This document shows, one piece after another, positions 52,213 through 61,818 of a stretch of DNA of 64,000 bases; within the stretch, counting starts at the first letter, position 1, and each line of letters starts with the position of its first letter. Under the pieces are notes generated by a model. The model was not told the origin of the DNA, did no database searches, and saw nothing but the letters and a program-made list of their open reading frames with translations. Origin of the DNA: Pelagicoccus sp. SDUM812005 (GTDB lineage: Bacteria; Verrucomicrobiota; Verrucomicrobiia; Opitutales; Opitutaceae); assembly GCF_031127875.1 (NCBI RefSeq), contig NZ_JARXIA010000019.1, forward strand, positions 1-64,000, read 5' to 3'. The position numbers and the translations under genes were made by a program.

Positions 52213-55200
52213 ATGAGACGAACTTTGCCTAGCTGCCCCCTTTGGTTCCGTTCCGCGATCGCCCTTTTGCTGGGGTTGATCGCGGCGGTTTTCGCGTGCG
52301 GGCAAGAGGAGGCGGCGGAAGAGGAGGAGCCGGTGGTTGAGGTGATCAAGCAACTGGTTTTCATCGAGCAGCACGAGTACGAGGCGGGGGTCGTTGACGG
52401 AATTCGGCAACCTTATGACGTGAAGGTCGCCCCGGATGGGGGGCACGTCTACGTGGCCTCGCAGGGGAATTCGGCGATCGGCTATTTTTCCCGCGACGAG
52501 CAGAATGGGGAGTTGCTGTACGCGGGGCACGTAACGCAGGCGGATATCGGCGAGAACGCTTTGGGCGGGGCTCGATCGCTGGCGATCAGTCCGGACGGGG
52601 AATTCGTCTACGCGGTCGCGATGTTTTCGAACAGTTTGGCTACCTTCGACCGGGACAGGTCTTCGGGAGCCTTGAGTTTCGTGGATGCTATCTACGATGC
52701 CGACAATGGAGTCGATGTTTTGGATCAACCGCGATCGCTGGTGATGTCGCCCGACGGGAAGAATTTGTACGTGGCCGCTTACAACGACAACAAGCTGAGC
52801 GTGTTTAGCCGTAACAGCGTAACGGGAGCGGCCAGTTTCTTGGGGGTCTACGAAGAGGGGGATCAGGGAGTCGAGGAGCTCTCGTCACCGCATGCGTTGG
52901 CGCTCAGTCCTGACGGGAAGAGCCTTTACGTGGCGTTGTTCAGCAACGAGATCATCGTGTTCGACCGCGATAGCTCCAGCGGTTTGCTCACCTACAAGAG
53001 TCGCTTGTCCTACCTGGCCGGCGAGAGCAGGAAGGAGTCGAATCGGGCCTTGGCTTTGAGCCCGGACGGGAAGTACTTGTATGTGGCCTCTTGGAACAAC
53101 GACGCGATCAGCGTCTTTTCGCGGGATACGTCGACGGGAGCGATCACGCACCAGACGAATCTATTCAATGGAGCGAGCGGCGTTTCGAACTTGGACGGTC
53201 CTCATGCGATTTCCATCAGCTCGGATGGCGCCTACCTCTACGTGGCGGCGTCCAGCAGCCATTCGGTGACTTCCTTCGAACGCGATGCGAGCACCGGAGG
53301 ACTGACTTATTACCAGAGCGTCACTTCGACGGAGGAGGACGATTGGGTACTGAAGGGGCCGATTTCCATTGGGACGAGTCCGGATGGGGAGCACGTTTAT
53401 CTGGGAGCGGGGTCTACGCCGCACTCCATCGTGACGTTCCGTAGGGAGGTCCTGGTCGATCCGCCGGAGTTCGTGGTGCAACCGGTTGACCAGAGCATCG
53501 AGGAGGGGGAAACGGTTGCCTTCTACGCTTTGGCGCAAGGGGTGGACTTAAGCTACCAATGGCTGCGCGCCGGGGTGGCGGTAAGCGGTGAAACGCTGCC
53601 GGTGTTGACGATCCCTGAGGTGAGCGCGGGAGACGATGGAAGCTCCTTTACTATACAAGTGAGCAATCCGGGAGGCGTGCTTACGAGCGCTGCGGTGGAC
53701 CTGACCGTCTTGCCGCCGGTGGTGGTAAATGCTCCACTTGACCTGACGGCCTTGGATATTTCCAGCAATTCGGCGCGCCTTATCTGGAAGGACCAAAGCG
53801 ACAACGAAACGAGTTTCGAGATCCAAAGGCGGCAGCCTGGCGGCGAGTTTTCGGGCTTGGTAACTGTGCTTGAAAATCAAATACAATATGACGATGCGAG
53901 CCTGGCGGCGTCTACTACCTATATTTACAGAGTGCGCGCTCGCAAGGGGGAGTCGGTATCGCTTTGGTCGAACGATGCGGTGATCGAGTCGTTTGACGAT
54001 GCCCCGCAGTCGCCGGTGAACCTTACGGTTACCGAGCAAACGTATAATAAGGTGGCGCTGCGCTGGTCGGACCGGTCCGCGGTGGAAGACGGTTTTCGCA
54101 TCCACCGTCGTTTGGATGAAGCGGGATCGCTTTGGGGCGTGGTGGCAACGGTTGAGAAGAATGTAACGACTTACGTGGATCGGACGGTGAACCCTTTGTC
54201 GACCTATGCTTATCGGGTTCAGGCCTACAATGAGTCGGGCAATTCCGACTACACGAATTCGGTGGTGGCGATTACGAGCGAGATTCCGGTCGAATCCATC
54301 ACTCCTGTATCGCGGCCTATCCCGCGAGACGCGGTTAGCGGTTATTCGATCGGCGTCACTTCGTCGAAAAGCTGGGAAGCGATTTCGGAGGTCGAATGGC
54401 TGATCGTAAGCAGTCCAGTGGATGGGGCCGGATCCGGAAATCAAGGGGTGAGCTATCGCTCGCTCCTGAACGAGTCGCAGAACGAGCGAACGGGAAAGAT
54501 CATTGTAGGCGGTCTGGAGCACACCGTTGTGCAGGAGGGCTCGCCTCCGTTTTTGAGAATCAGCCCATCGCGCACGGAAGTAGCTGCCAGTGGTGGGACG
54601 AAGATCGTGAGCATCGAGTCGAACCAGGATTGGACGGCGAGCGAAGCGGCGGATTGGATCTCGATCACTTCGGGAGCGTCTGGATCGAACTATGGTTCGG
54701 TGGTGTTGAGCGTTGCGGCGAACGACAGCTTCGACGAGCGCCTTGCCGAGCTGACCATCAACGATCGAACGCATATCGTCGAACAGGCGGGTAAGCTGCC
54801 CGTGCTGGAGCTGAGTGCCGCTGAAACACGTTTTGACCAGGACGGCGGTGCCGGATCTGTATCCGTTACTGCCAACGTTGATTGGAGCGCCAGCGTATCC
54901 GTTCCGTGGATATCTCTCACGGCTGGGACGAGTGGCTCGAGCGATGGGGTCGTGGCTTTTTCGGTAGCGGCGAACGACACGCCTTCGGTTCGCACGGCGG
55001 ACATTTTGGTCAACGACCAGGCGATCAGCATCACCCAGGATCCCCCGCTAGAGTCGCAGGTGCTCGAACCGGAATGGGTTAGAGTAACGGTAGGGCCGCT
55101 GGGAGCGGAGCTGGTCTGGCGGGATCTGTCGGACGACGAGCTTGGCTTTAGGATTCGGCGCCGAACCGTGGGCGCGGAGCGCGTTTTCGAGGTTGCTGAC

Positions 55201-56082
55201 ATGCCGGCGGGGACGACGACGTATTTCGACAGGGACGCGCCTCGCGGCAAGGAAGTGGAGTACGCGCTCGTTTCCTACGATGCGATTGGCGAGTCGGATG
55301 AAGTTGTAACGACGTCCGAGCTGATCCCTTCGGCCTACCTGAAAAGCGTGGCACTGCATGTGGAGGCATCGCCGGATACCAAGGCGTTGGAGGCTAAAAT
55401 CCCCTTGGCTGGAGATGGGGAGATCTTGCTGCAGCGCGAGGCTGCGGGCGGTCGTTTTGGAGAGATGAGTTTTGGTGCTCGGTATCCGGTATCTCACTAC
55501 CGTTTGGATTCGGATGCGGGAGCGTTTGAGTTGCTGGGGGAGGAGTCGGGACTGGATTGGAATTCCTATTTTCAGTTGGATGAGGCCAAGGGCGGCGTGG
55601 CTTTCGATTTGAGCCGGGAGCATATCGCCTATGCGGCGAGCGGCTTGGGAGAGGGCAATGCCTTTCCGCGTGGGGCGAGAGCGATGGGGCAATTGCTCGA
55701 CGCGGATGCGGCGATCGTGGTCGGTTTCGAAATAGAGAGAGGTATGGAGCTGCCGATTTTGCTGCAGGCTGTTGGCTCGAGTATCGACGCCGCTTACGAG
55801 ACGTCTCGAGCGACGGATTTGGAGTTAGTCTTGTATGAAATCGGCGAGGGCAATGTTCTGAGGCTGGTTGCGAGCAAGTCGGATGCGGCTACGGCTGAGG
55901 GGGACGCTACGATTACCTTGGAGGATGCGGTCTTGCAAACGGGAGCGGTGGCGGAGCTTTCGCCGGATGGGAGTGAAGCTCGGATTTTGACGATGCTAGG
56001 CAGCGGCAGGTATGTGGCGGTGTTGAGTAGCGCGACTGGCAGCGTGGGGACCGCGATGCTGGAGATCTATGATGCTCGGTGA
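52213..56082 (+). CDS. large secreted beta-propeller / Ig / FN3 / BACON protein
   Basis: A 1289-residue exported protein. A signal sequence (about 10-28, ending VFACGQ, perhaps a weak lipobox) is followed by an acidic stretch. A seven-bladed propeller follows with the repeat SPDGxxxYVA and FDRDxxSG, like 6-phosphogluconolactonase-type lactonase proteins. Then come an Ig-like domain ([20 protein letters not shown]), FN3 domains ([36 protein letters not shown]), three BACON-like domains ([20 protein letters not shown] and [20 protein letters not shown] are two) and a further FN3. A unique C-terminal part of about 230 residues ends the protein. BACON and FN3 suggest glycan or surface binding. 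Start ATG 52213 is chosen because it gives a proper signal peptide. Confidence 0.85.
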   Translation: MRRTLPSCPLWFRSAIALLLGLIAAVFACGQEEAAEEEEPVVEVIKQLVFIEQHEYEAGVVDGIRQPYDVKVAPDGGHVYVASQGNSAIGYFSRDEQNGELLYAGHVTQADIGENALGGARSLAISPDGEFVYAVAMFSNSLATFDRDRSSGALSFVDAIYDADNGVDVLDQPRSLVMSPDGKNLYVAAYNDNKLSVFSRNSVTGAASFLGVYEEGDQGVEELSSPHALALSPDGKSLYVALFSNEIIVFDRDSSSGLLTYKSRLSYLAGESRKESNRALALSPDGKYLYVASWNNDAISVFSRDTSTGAITHQTNLFNGASGVSNLDGPHAISISSDGAYLYVAASSSHSVTSFERDASTGGLTYYQSVTSTEEDDWVLKGPISIGTSPDGEHVYLGAGSTPHSIVTFRREVLVDPPEFVVQPVDQSIEEGETVAFYALAQGVDLSYQWLRAGVAVSGETLPVLTIPEVSAGDDGSSFTIQVSNPGGVLTSAAVDLTVLPPVVVNAPLDLTALDISSNSARLIWKDQSDNETSFEIQRRQPGGEFSGLVTVLENQIQYDDASLAASTTYIYRVRARKGESVSLWSNDAVIESFDDAPQSPVNLTVTEQTYNKVALRWSDRSAVEDGFRIHRRLDEAGSLWGVVATVEKNVTTYVDRTVNPLSTYAYRVQAYNESGNSDYTNSVVAITSEIPVESITPVSRPIPRDAVSGYSIGVTSSKSWEAISEVEWLIVSSPVDGAGSGNQGVSYRSLLNESQNERTGKIIVGGLEHTVVQEGSPPFLRISPSRTEVAASGGTKIVSIESNQDWTASEAADWISITSGASGSNYGSVVLSVAANDSFDERLAELTINDRTHIVEQAGKLPVLELSAAETRFDQDGGAGSVSVTANVDWSASVSVPWISLTAGTSGSSDGVVAFSVAANDTPSVRTADILVNDQAISITQDPPLESQVLEPEWVRVTVGPLGAELVWRDLSDDELGFRIRRRTVGAERVFEVADMPAGTTTYFDRDAPRGKEVEYALVSYDAIGESDEVVTTSELIPSAYLKSVALHVEASPDTKALEAKIPLAGDGEILLQREAAGGRFGEMSFGARYPVSHYRLDSDAGAFELLGEESGLDWNSYFQLDEAKGGVAFDLSREHIAYAASGLGEGNAFPRGARAMGQLLDADAAIVVGFEIERGMELPILLQAVGSSIDAAYETSRATDLELVLYEIGEGNVLRLVASKSDAATAEGDATITLEDAVLQTGAVAELSPDGSEARILTMLGSGRYVAVLSSATGSVGTAMLEIYDAR

Positions 56083-56158
56083 GCCTGTATTGCGGCGGGC
56101 TTCCGCCTTCGCCAGGACTGCAGCGGATGGGAAAGCGTCGCACTGAGAATTTGGATAC

Positions 56159-56195
56159 AAAAAGAGCCGCCTCGAATGGGAGGCGGCTCTTGTTT
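56159..56195. terminator. bidirectional intrinsic terminator between the propeller protein gene and thrS
   Basis: AAGAGCCGCCTC (56162-56173) and GAGGCGGCTCTT (56180-56191) form a perfect 12-bp stem with a GAATGG loop. The minus strand ends in TTTTT and the plus strand in TTGTTT, so it can serve both convergent genes. Confidence 0.9.
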
Positions 56196-56220
56196 GGTAA
56201 AGCGTTTCGTTGCTCGAACC

Positions 56221-58053
56221 CTACTTCTTGATCTGTAGGGTGCGGTTGTTGATGAGCTGCAGTACTTCGGTCTCGAACTCTTCGAAGAGCATGGTGGGCT
56301 TGCCGTCGTGGAAGCGGCTGCGCACGGAGACCTTGCCTTCTTCGGCTTCGCGTTCGCCGACGATCAGGACGTTGGGGACCTTGTCGAGTTCAGCGTTGCG
56401 AATCTTGGCGCCGAGCTTTTCGGAGTTGAAGTCGCCGGTGGCGCGGACGCCGTTGGCCTTTAGTTGGTCGACGAGGCTTTGGGCGTAGTCGGCCACCTTG
56501 TCGGAAATCGGCAGGACGCGGACTTGCTCGGGGGCGAGCCATGTGGGGAAGTCGCCGCCGAAGTGCTCGATGAGCAGACCGCAGAAGCGTTCCATGGAGC
56601 CGAAGGGGGCGCGGTGTACCATGACGGGACGGTGCGGCTTGTTGTCGGATCCGGTGTAGTTGATGTCGAAGCGCACGGGCAAGTTGTAGTCGACCTGTAC
56701 GGTGCCAAGCTGCCACTCGCGGCCGATGACGTCGCTGACCACGAAGTCGATTTTCGGGCCGTAGAATGCGGCTTCGCCTTCGACTTCGACGTAGGGAACT
56801 TCGAGGGTCTTGACGGCTTCGCGCAGGGCGTTTTCCGCTTTGTCCCAATTGGCGGGGTCGCCGACGTACTTGTCGGAATTCGGGTCGCGCAGGGAGACGC
56901 GGACCTTGTAGTTCTCCATGCCGAGGGAGCTGAGGACGATCTTGACGAGGTCGAGGCAGCCTTGGATTTCGCCTTGCAGTTGGTCTTCCGTGCAGAAGAT
57001 GTGGGCGTCGTCTTGGGTGAAGCCGCGCACGCGGGTCATGCCGTTGAGCTCGCCGGATTGCTCCCAGCGGTAGACGGTGCCGAATTCTGCGAGGCGCACG
57101 GGAAGATCGCGGTAGGAGTGTGGCTCCGAGTCGTAGATCTTGATGTGCATGGGGCAGTTCATCGGCTTGAGGAGGTAGCCTTCGATGTCGCCGGTCTCGA
57201 GGTGGTTGGTGAGGGTCGAGCAGGTGGCGTTTTCGTTGGCGAGGTCCTCGAGGGAATCGCGTTCGATGAGTGGCGGGAATTGGGATTCCTGGTAGTACGG
57301 GAAGTGTCCGGAGGTCTTGTAGAGGCCGAGCTTGCCGATGTGCGGCGTGAAGACTTGGGTGTACTCCTGCTTGAGCAGTTGCTCGGAGATGAAGTCCTGC
57401 AGCTCCTGGCGGATGATGGCGCCCTTGGGTTTCCAGAGGATGAGGCCTTGGCCGACGGCTTCGTCGATGTGGAAGAGGCCCATCTCCTTGCCGACGCGAC
57501 GGTGGTCGCGCTTGCGGGATTCCTCGAGCTGTTCGAGGTAGGAGTCGAGCTCGGCCTTGCTGGGGAAGGCGGTGCCGTAGATGCGCTGGAGCTGCTTGTT
57601 GTTCTCGTCGCCGCGGTGGTAGGCGCCGGCGATGGAGAGCAGCTTGAAGGCTTTGATCTTCTTGGTGTAGTTGACGTGCGTGCCGGCGCAGAGGTCGAGG
57701 AATTCGCCGTTGCGGTAGAAGGAGACTTGCTCGCCTTCGGGGATGTCGTCGAGGCGGCCGAGCTTGTATTCCGCTTGGCCGAATTCGGTGATCATCTTGA
57801 CGGCTTCTTCTCGGGAAACCTCGATACGCTCGAAGCGTTGGTTTTCCTTGATGACCTTCTTCATCTCGGCCTCGATCTTTTCGAGGTCGTCGGCGGTGAA
57901 CTTGTGATCCAAGTCGAAATCGTAGTAGAAGCCGGTGTCGGTTGGCGGGCCGATGTCGAGCTTCGCGTCTGGGAAGAGGCGAAGGACTGCGGTGGCGAGA
58001 ACGTGCGACGAGGAGTGTCGGATCTCTTCGAGAGGAGTCATTTGTTCTTTCAT
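56221..58053 (-). CDS. thrS: threonyl-tRNA synthetase without TGS domain
   Basis: Charges tRNA-Thr. The 610-residue protein begins directly with the editing domain (HSSSHVLATAVLRLFPDAKL and LDLCAGTHVNYTKKI give its His and Cys motifs). The class II catalytic core follows: GLILWKPKGAIIRQELQDFI, the zinc Cys in KPMNCPMHIKIYD, and FTQDDAHIFCTEDQL. The anticodon-binding domain ends the protein. The TGS domain of about 60 residues present in E. coli ThrRS is absent. Start is ATG 58053. No T-box is visible upstream. Confidence 0.95.
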   Translation of the reverse strand: MKEQMTPLEEIRHSSSHVLATAVLRLFPDAKLDIGPPTDTGFYYDFDLDHKFTADDLEKIEAEMKKVIKENQRFERIEVSREEAVKMITEFGQAEYKLGRLDDIPEGEQVSFYRNGEFLDLCAGTHVNYTKKIKAFKLLSIAGAYHRGDENNKQLQRIYGTAFPSKAELDSYLEQLEESRKRDHRRVGKEMGLFHIDEAVGQGLILWKPKGAIIRQELQDFISEQLLKQEYTQVFTPHIGKLGLYKTSGHFPYYQESQFPPLIERDSLEDLANENATCSTLTNHLETGDIEGYLLKPMNCPMHIKIYDSEPHSYRDLPVRLAEFGTVYRWEQSGELNGMTRVRGFTQDDAHIFCTEDQLQGEIQGCLDLVKIVLSSLGMENYKVRVSLRDPNSDKYVGDPANWDKAENALREAVKTLEVPYVEVEGEAAFYGPKIDFVVSDVIGREWQLGTVQVDYNLPVRFDINYTGSDNKPHRPVMVHRAPFGSMERFCGLLIEHFGGDFPTWLAPEQVRVLPISDKVADYAQSLVDQLKANGVRATGDFNSEKLGAKIRNAELDKVPNVLIVGEREAEEGKVSVRSRFHDGKPTMLFEEFETEVLQLINNRTLQIKK

Positions 58054-58166
58054 GGAAAAGTAAGGGGAGTGTTCTGCCCGCGAAGGGCGCTGAGGTCACG
58101 AAGTATTTTTAAAGGCGGGAGTGGTCTTGCAGGTGGGCTCTGCGGGAGGGGCGTAAAGCCCGCGCC

Positions 58167-59600
58167 CTACAGTTTTTCGAGGTCGAAGCCGTCTTTGCGG
58201 TCGAGGGCTTTCCAGCCGGCGGCGGCGAGCTTGTCGCGCAGGGCGTCGGCGGCGGCCCAGTCCTTGGCTTGCTTGGCGTCCCAGCGCTTTTGGGCGAGGG
58301 CTTTGATCTCTTCGGGCGCTTCGACTTTGGGCTTTTCGATGACGACCTGGTCGAGGTCGTAGCCGAGAGCGAAGATGAGCTTGTGGAAGGGGACGACCGC
58401 TTCGGGGCCGGGCTTGCTCTTTAGGGCGGTGAAGATGCCGCCAAGGGCGCCGGGGATGTTCATGTCGTGGGTGAGCTTTTCCCAGGCGTCGGCGAAGGGG
58501 CCCCAGTCGTCGTGGAGGTGCTTGCCTTTGTTGATTTCCTTCAAGACCGCGGCGCGCTTGAGGCCGGCGGCGGCGAGGATCTCGTCGGAGAACTTGCGCA
58601 GCTTGACCAGGGCGCTTTGGGCGGCGACGAGGGAGTCGGAATTGAAGTTGATGGTCTGGCGGTAGTGGCCGGAGGTGAGGGCGTAGCGCAGCACGACGGG
58701 CGGGTAGCCTTTGGCCTCGATGTCGTCTACGGTGTAGAAGTTGTTGAGGCTCTTGGACATCTTGGCGTTGTCGACCAAGAGGTGGGCGGCGTGTATCCAG
58801 TATTTGAAGAACTGCTTGTCGTGGCCGCAGGAGCACTCGGATTGGGCGATCTCGTTTTCGTGGTGGGGGAAGGTGAGGTCGACGCCTCCGGAGTGGATGT
58901 CGAGGTTGTTGCCAAGGTACTTCATGGCCATGGCGGAACATTCGAGGTGCCAGCCGGGACGGCCTTCGCCCCAGGGGCTGTCCCAGTAGACGTCGCCGTC
59001 GGTGGGCTTGCGGCTTTTCCACATGACGAAGTCGGCTGCGGAGTCGCGCGTGTATTCGTCGGAGTCGACGGGGCCTTCGTCTTCGGACGGAGCGGCGTCG
59101 GTGAGCAGTTCGCGTTCCTTGATGCGGGAGAGCTTTCCGTATCCATCGAACGATGACACGCGGAAGTAGACGGAGCCGTCCTCGGACGCGTAGGCGTGGC
59201 CGCGTTCGATGAGGTCTTCGATCATCTTGATTTGCTCGGCGATGTGGGCGGTGGCCTTGGGCTCGATTTGCGGCGCGAGCATGTTGAAGCGTTCGCAATC
59301 GCGGTGGAAGACGTCGGTCCAGTGTTCGGTGAATTCGGAGAGCTCGCGTCCTTCTTCGATGGAGCGTGCGATGGTCTTGTCGTCCACGTCGGTGAGGTTG
59401 CGCACGTGGATGACCTTATAGCCGGCGACTTGGAGAACGCGCCGCATGACGTCCTGGTTGAGGAAGGTGCGGAAGTTGCCGATGTGGGCTTGGGCGTAGA
59501 CGGTGGGGCCGCAGCAGTACATGCCGACGACATTGCCTTTGGTGGGAACGATGGGTTCCGCCTTGCGGGAAAGGGTGTTGTGGAATGTGACTGTTTTCAA
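58167..59600 (-). CDS. cysS: cysteinyl-tRNA synthetase
   Basis: Charges tRNA-Cys, class I. The zinc Cys and HIGH-like motif are in MYCCGPTVYAQAHIGNFR; the KMSKS motif is NAKMSKSLNNFY. GRPGWHLECSAMAMKYLG and DIHSGGVDLTFPHHENEIAQ complete the site with zinc ligands. The length of 477 residues is normal. It lies 113 bases before thrS on the same strand and is divergent from hemB. Confidence 0.96.
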   Translation of the reverse strand: MKTVTFHNTLSRKAEPIVPTKGNVVGMYCCGPTVYAQAHIGNFRTFLNQDVMRRVLQVAGYKVIHVRNLTDVDDKTIARSIEEGRELSEFTEHWTDVFHRDCERFNMLAPQIEPKATAHIAEQIKMIEDLIERGHAYASEDGSVYFRVSSFDGYGKLSRIKERELLTDAAPSEDEGPVDSDEYTRDSAADFVMWKSRKPTDGDVYWDSPWGEGRPGWHLECSAMAMKYLGNNLDIHSGGVDLTFPHHENEIAQSECSCGHDKQFFKYWIHAAHLLVDNAKMSKSLNNFYTVDDIEAKGYPPVVLRYALTSGHYRQTINFNSDSLVAAQSALVKLRKFSDEILAAAGLKRAAVLKEINKGKHLHDDWGPFADAWEKLTHDMNIPGALGGIFTALKSKPGPEAVVPFHKLIFALGYDLDQVVIEKPKVEAPEEIKALAQKRWDAKQAKDWAAADALRDKLAAAGWKALDRKDGFDLEKL

Positions 59601-59687
59601 AGGATGAGGTCTGAAGGATGAATGAAGAAGCTGCTTAGGTTTCGATTGCGTGTTGCGGGCGAATCCACAGCTTCGCGGGAAAGAGCC

Positions 59688-60713
59688 ATGAAGAGTTTCG
59701 ATAAGACCGAGGATTTCAAGCTGGATTTGCCGCGCCGCCCGCGGCGTTTGCGTCGGACCGCGTCGCTGAGAAGCATGACGCAGGAGACATACGTGCGGGT
59801 GGAGGACCTGATCGCGCCTTTGATCGTAAAGGAGGCGGGCGAAAAGGAGCCGGTGGGTTCGATGCCGGGTCTGTTTCGTTTAAATATCGAGGACTTGGTG
59901 GCGGAGTGCCGCGAATTGGCAGTGCTCGGCGTGCCGGCGGTGGCTATTTTTCCGAACATGGACCCGAGCTTGAAGGACGCGCTCGGCTCGGAGGCGGGCA
60001 ATCCCGATACGCTGACCTTGCGGGCGGTGAGAGCCATCAAGGCTGCCGTGCCGGAGCTCTCGGTGATCACGGACGTGGCTTTGGACCCTTACACGACCCA
60101 TGGCCATGACGGGGTGCTCAACGAGGATGGCAGCTACGTGGTGAACGACGAGACGGTGCGCCGCCTTTGCGAGATGGCGGTGCTGCAGGCCGAAGCGGGA
60201 GTGGATATCGTGGCTCCTTCCGATATGATGGACGGCCGCGTGGGTGCGATTCGCGAGGCCTTGGACGAGCGAGGGTTTATCGACACGGCGATCATGGCGT
60301 ACTCGGCGAAATTCGCTTCGGCTTACTACGGGCCTTATCGCGAGGCGGTGGGCAGCGCCAAGGCGGCGGGCACGACCTTGCTTGGCAAGGAGACCTACCA
60401 GATGAACCCGGCGAATCGTCGCGAGGCGATCATGGATGCCTTGATGGACGAGGACGAGGGTGCGGATTTCGTGATGGTGAAGCCGGCTGGGGCGTATTTG
60501 GACATCATTCGCGAGTTGCGGGATGCGGCTACCTCGCCTGTGGCGGCGTATCAGGTTTCTGGAGAATACGCTCAGATCCACGCAGCGGCTCAGCTCGGCT
60601 GGCTCGACTACGAGAAGACGCGCGACGAGTCTTTGCTCGCCATCAAGCGCGCGGGGGCGGATGTGATTTTGACTTACTTCGCGAAGGAGGTTGCGAAGAA
60701 GTTGCGCGGATAG
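59688..60713 (+). CDS. hemB: porphobilinogen synthase (5-aminolaevulinate dehydratase), magnesium type
   Basis: Joins two 5-aminolaevulinates to porphobilinogen in haem synthesis. The Schiff-base lysines lie in SAKFASAYYGPYREAVGS and VMVKPAGAYLDII. The metal-site segment reads DVALDPYTTHGHDG, where zinc enzymes have cysteines (DVCLCxYTxHGHCG), so this enzyme should depend on magnesium. IDTAIMAYSAKF and APSDMMDGRVGAIR are further blocks. The ATG at 59688 gives 341 residues; the 22-residue extension from the ATG at 59622 is non-family. Confidence 0.95.
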   Translation: MKSFDKTEDFKLDLPRRPRRLRRTASLRSMTQETYVRVEDLIAPLIVKEAGEKEPVGSMPGLFRLNIEDLVAECRELAVLGVPAVAIFPNMDPSLKDALGSEAGNPDTLTLRAVRAIKAAVPELSVITDVALDPYTTHGHDGVLNEDGSYVVNDETVRRLCEMAVLQAEAGVDIVAPSDMMDGRVGAIREALDERGFIDTAIMAYSAKFASAYYGPYREAVGSAKAAGTTLLGKETYQMNPANRREAIMDALMDEDEGADFVMVKPAGAYLDIIRELRDAATSPVAAYQVSGEYAQIHAAAQLGWLDYEKTRDESLLAIKRAGADVILTYFAKEVAKKLRG

Positions 60714-60762
60714 TCGCTTCTTTAGCGACGTGTCGCAGGCGACGGCCCTCGATCCGAATACG

Positions 60763-60792
60763 AAAAAGCCCGCTCGGTAGTGAGCGGGCTTT
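60763..60792. terminator. bidirectional intrinsic terminator after hemB
   Basis: AAAGCCCGCTC (60765-60775) and GAGCGGGCTTT (60782-60792) form a perfect 11-bp stem with a GGTAGT loop, with AAAAA before it, so it can end both hemB and the convergent acidic-tail gene at 60808. Confidence 0.85.
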
Positions 60793-60807
60793 GTAGTTGG
60801 AAAGTGG

Positions 60808-61578
60808 TTACTTGTCTTCGTCCTCGTCTTCCTCTTCGTCGTCGCCGAGGTCGTCGTCATCGTCGTCGTCGGGTGGAGGACCTTCGTAGGTGTCGTCCGA
60901 ATCGTCTTCGTCTTCGTCGTCTTCGTCCCACTTGAGGCTTTCGTCCTTGGAGATTTCGGAGGTGTCTTCCTCTTCGATCTCGGGGAGGTCTTCGAAGTCT
61001 TCTTCGCCGTCGGACTTGCTTGCGGAATCGTCGTCGTCGAGTTCCCAGCCGGCCGGCACGTAGTCGAGGATGTTGGTGACCTCGTTGAAGAGGTGTACGG
61101 CGCGTCCTTCGATGAAGTTGTTGTTTTCCTCTTCGCGGATGTCGTCTTCGACTTCGTCGATGGTGAGCTTTTGCTCGAAGTCGATCAAGTCGTTGAGCAT
61201 GGCCACGCGAATCTTGGTGATGTGGTTGATGAAGTCAGCGTAGGGGCTGTTTTCGTCGTCCACGATGTTCGGCAGGCCGAAGAGCGGCTCCTCGGCGTCG
61301 GCGAAGCTTTCCTGGGAGCGCGTGAGTCGGATGAGTCCGTCCCCCAAGTTTCTTTGGATACGAAACGGGAGGAAGGCCGAATCGAAAAGGTCTTGGTCGA
61401 GCTTGTACTCTTGGAGCGGCTCAAGGAGGTCTAGGATGTGGGAGATTTGGCGCGGGTCGACAATGCTGAGGCCGTCGACGTCCCAATGGACATCGTCGCT
61501 CACTTCCACTACCCACCAGTTCGAATCTTCTCCGAGACGAACGGTGCACCACTCTAACTGTTTTGCTGCTCTTGGCAT
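60808..61578 (-). CDS. unknown protein with long acidic C-terminal tail
   Basis: I do not recognise a family. The first 170 residues look folded, with WCTVRLGEDSNWWVVEVSDD at the start and helices such as PRQISHILDLLEPLQEYKLD later. From about residue 175 the chain is almost all Asp, Glu and Ser, ending in a run of Asp and Glu. There is no signal peptide or membrane helix. Acidic tails often bind basic proteins or mimic nucleic acid, which is only an inference. It runs divergently from pyrD and converges with hemB. Confidence 0.8.
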   Translation of the reverse strand: MPRAAKQLEWCTVRLGEDSNWWVVEVSDDVHWDVDGLSIVDPRQISHILDLLEPLQEYKLDQDLFDSAFLPFRIQRNLGDGLIRLTRSQESFADAEEPLFGLPNIVDDENSPYADFINHITKIRVAMLNDLIDFEQKLTIDEVEDDIREEENNNFIEGRAVHLFNEVTNILDYVPAGWELDDDDSASKSDGEEDFEDLPEIEEEDTSEISKDESLKWDEDDEDEDDSDDTYEGPPPDDDDDDDLGDDEEEDEDEDK

Positions 61579-61818
61579 ATTTTACGAATTACGGTTATCC
61601 AAAAAGCTCCTGCGGCTGCTAAGTCAATCAATGAAAGACTAAAAACGACGAAATGTTGTAGGGGCTTTAAGGCAATTTTGAAGGGCATCTTTCGAGGTCA
61701 TTGCAAGTGGAAATTGTCGGCTCGGAGACATCCCTTGTGCGATCCCTTTAGATAAGGCGGATAATGCGTATGTTTTTGATTTCCAATACGTGACTTATTG
61801 CCTTCTTTTACGGATAGC

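Noticed and set aside
58054-58166. T-box leader upstream of thrS
   Set aside because: The spacer is about 110 bases and lacks the conserved T-box sequence and specifier stem.
56464-58362. 632-residue plus-strand open frame antisense to thrS
   Set aside because: Composition is dominated by Val, Gly, Glu and Ala with no family match, and the opposite strand encodes an unmistakable ThrRS.
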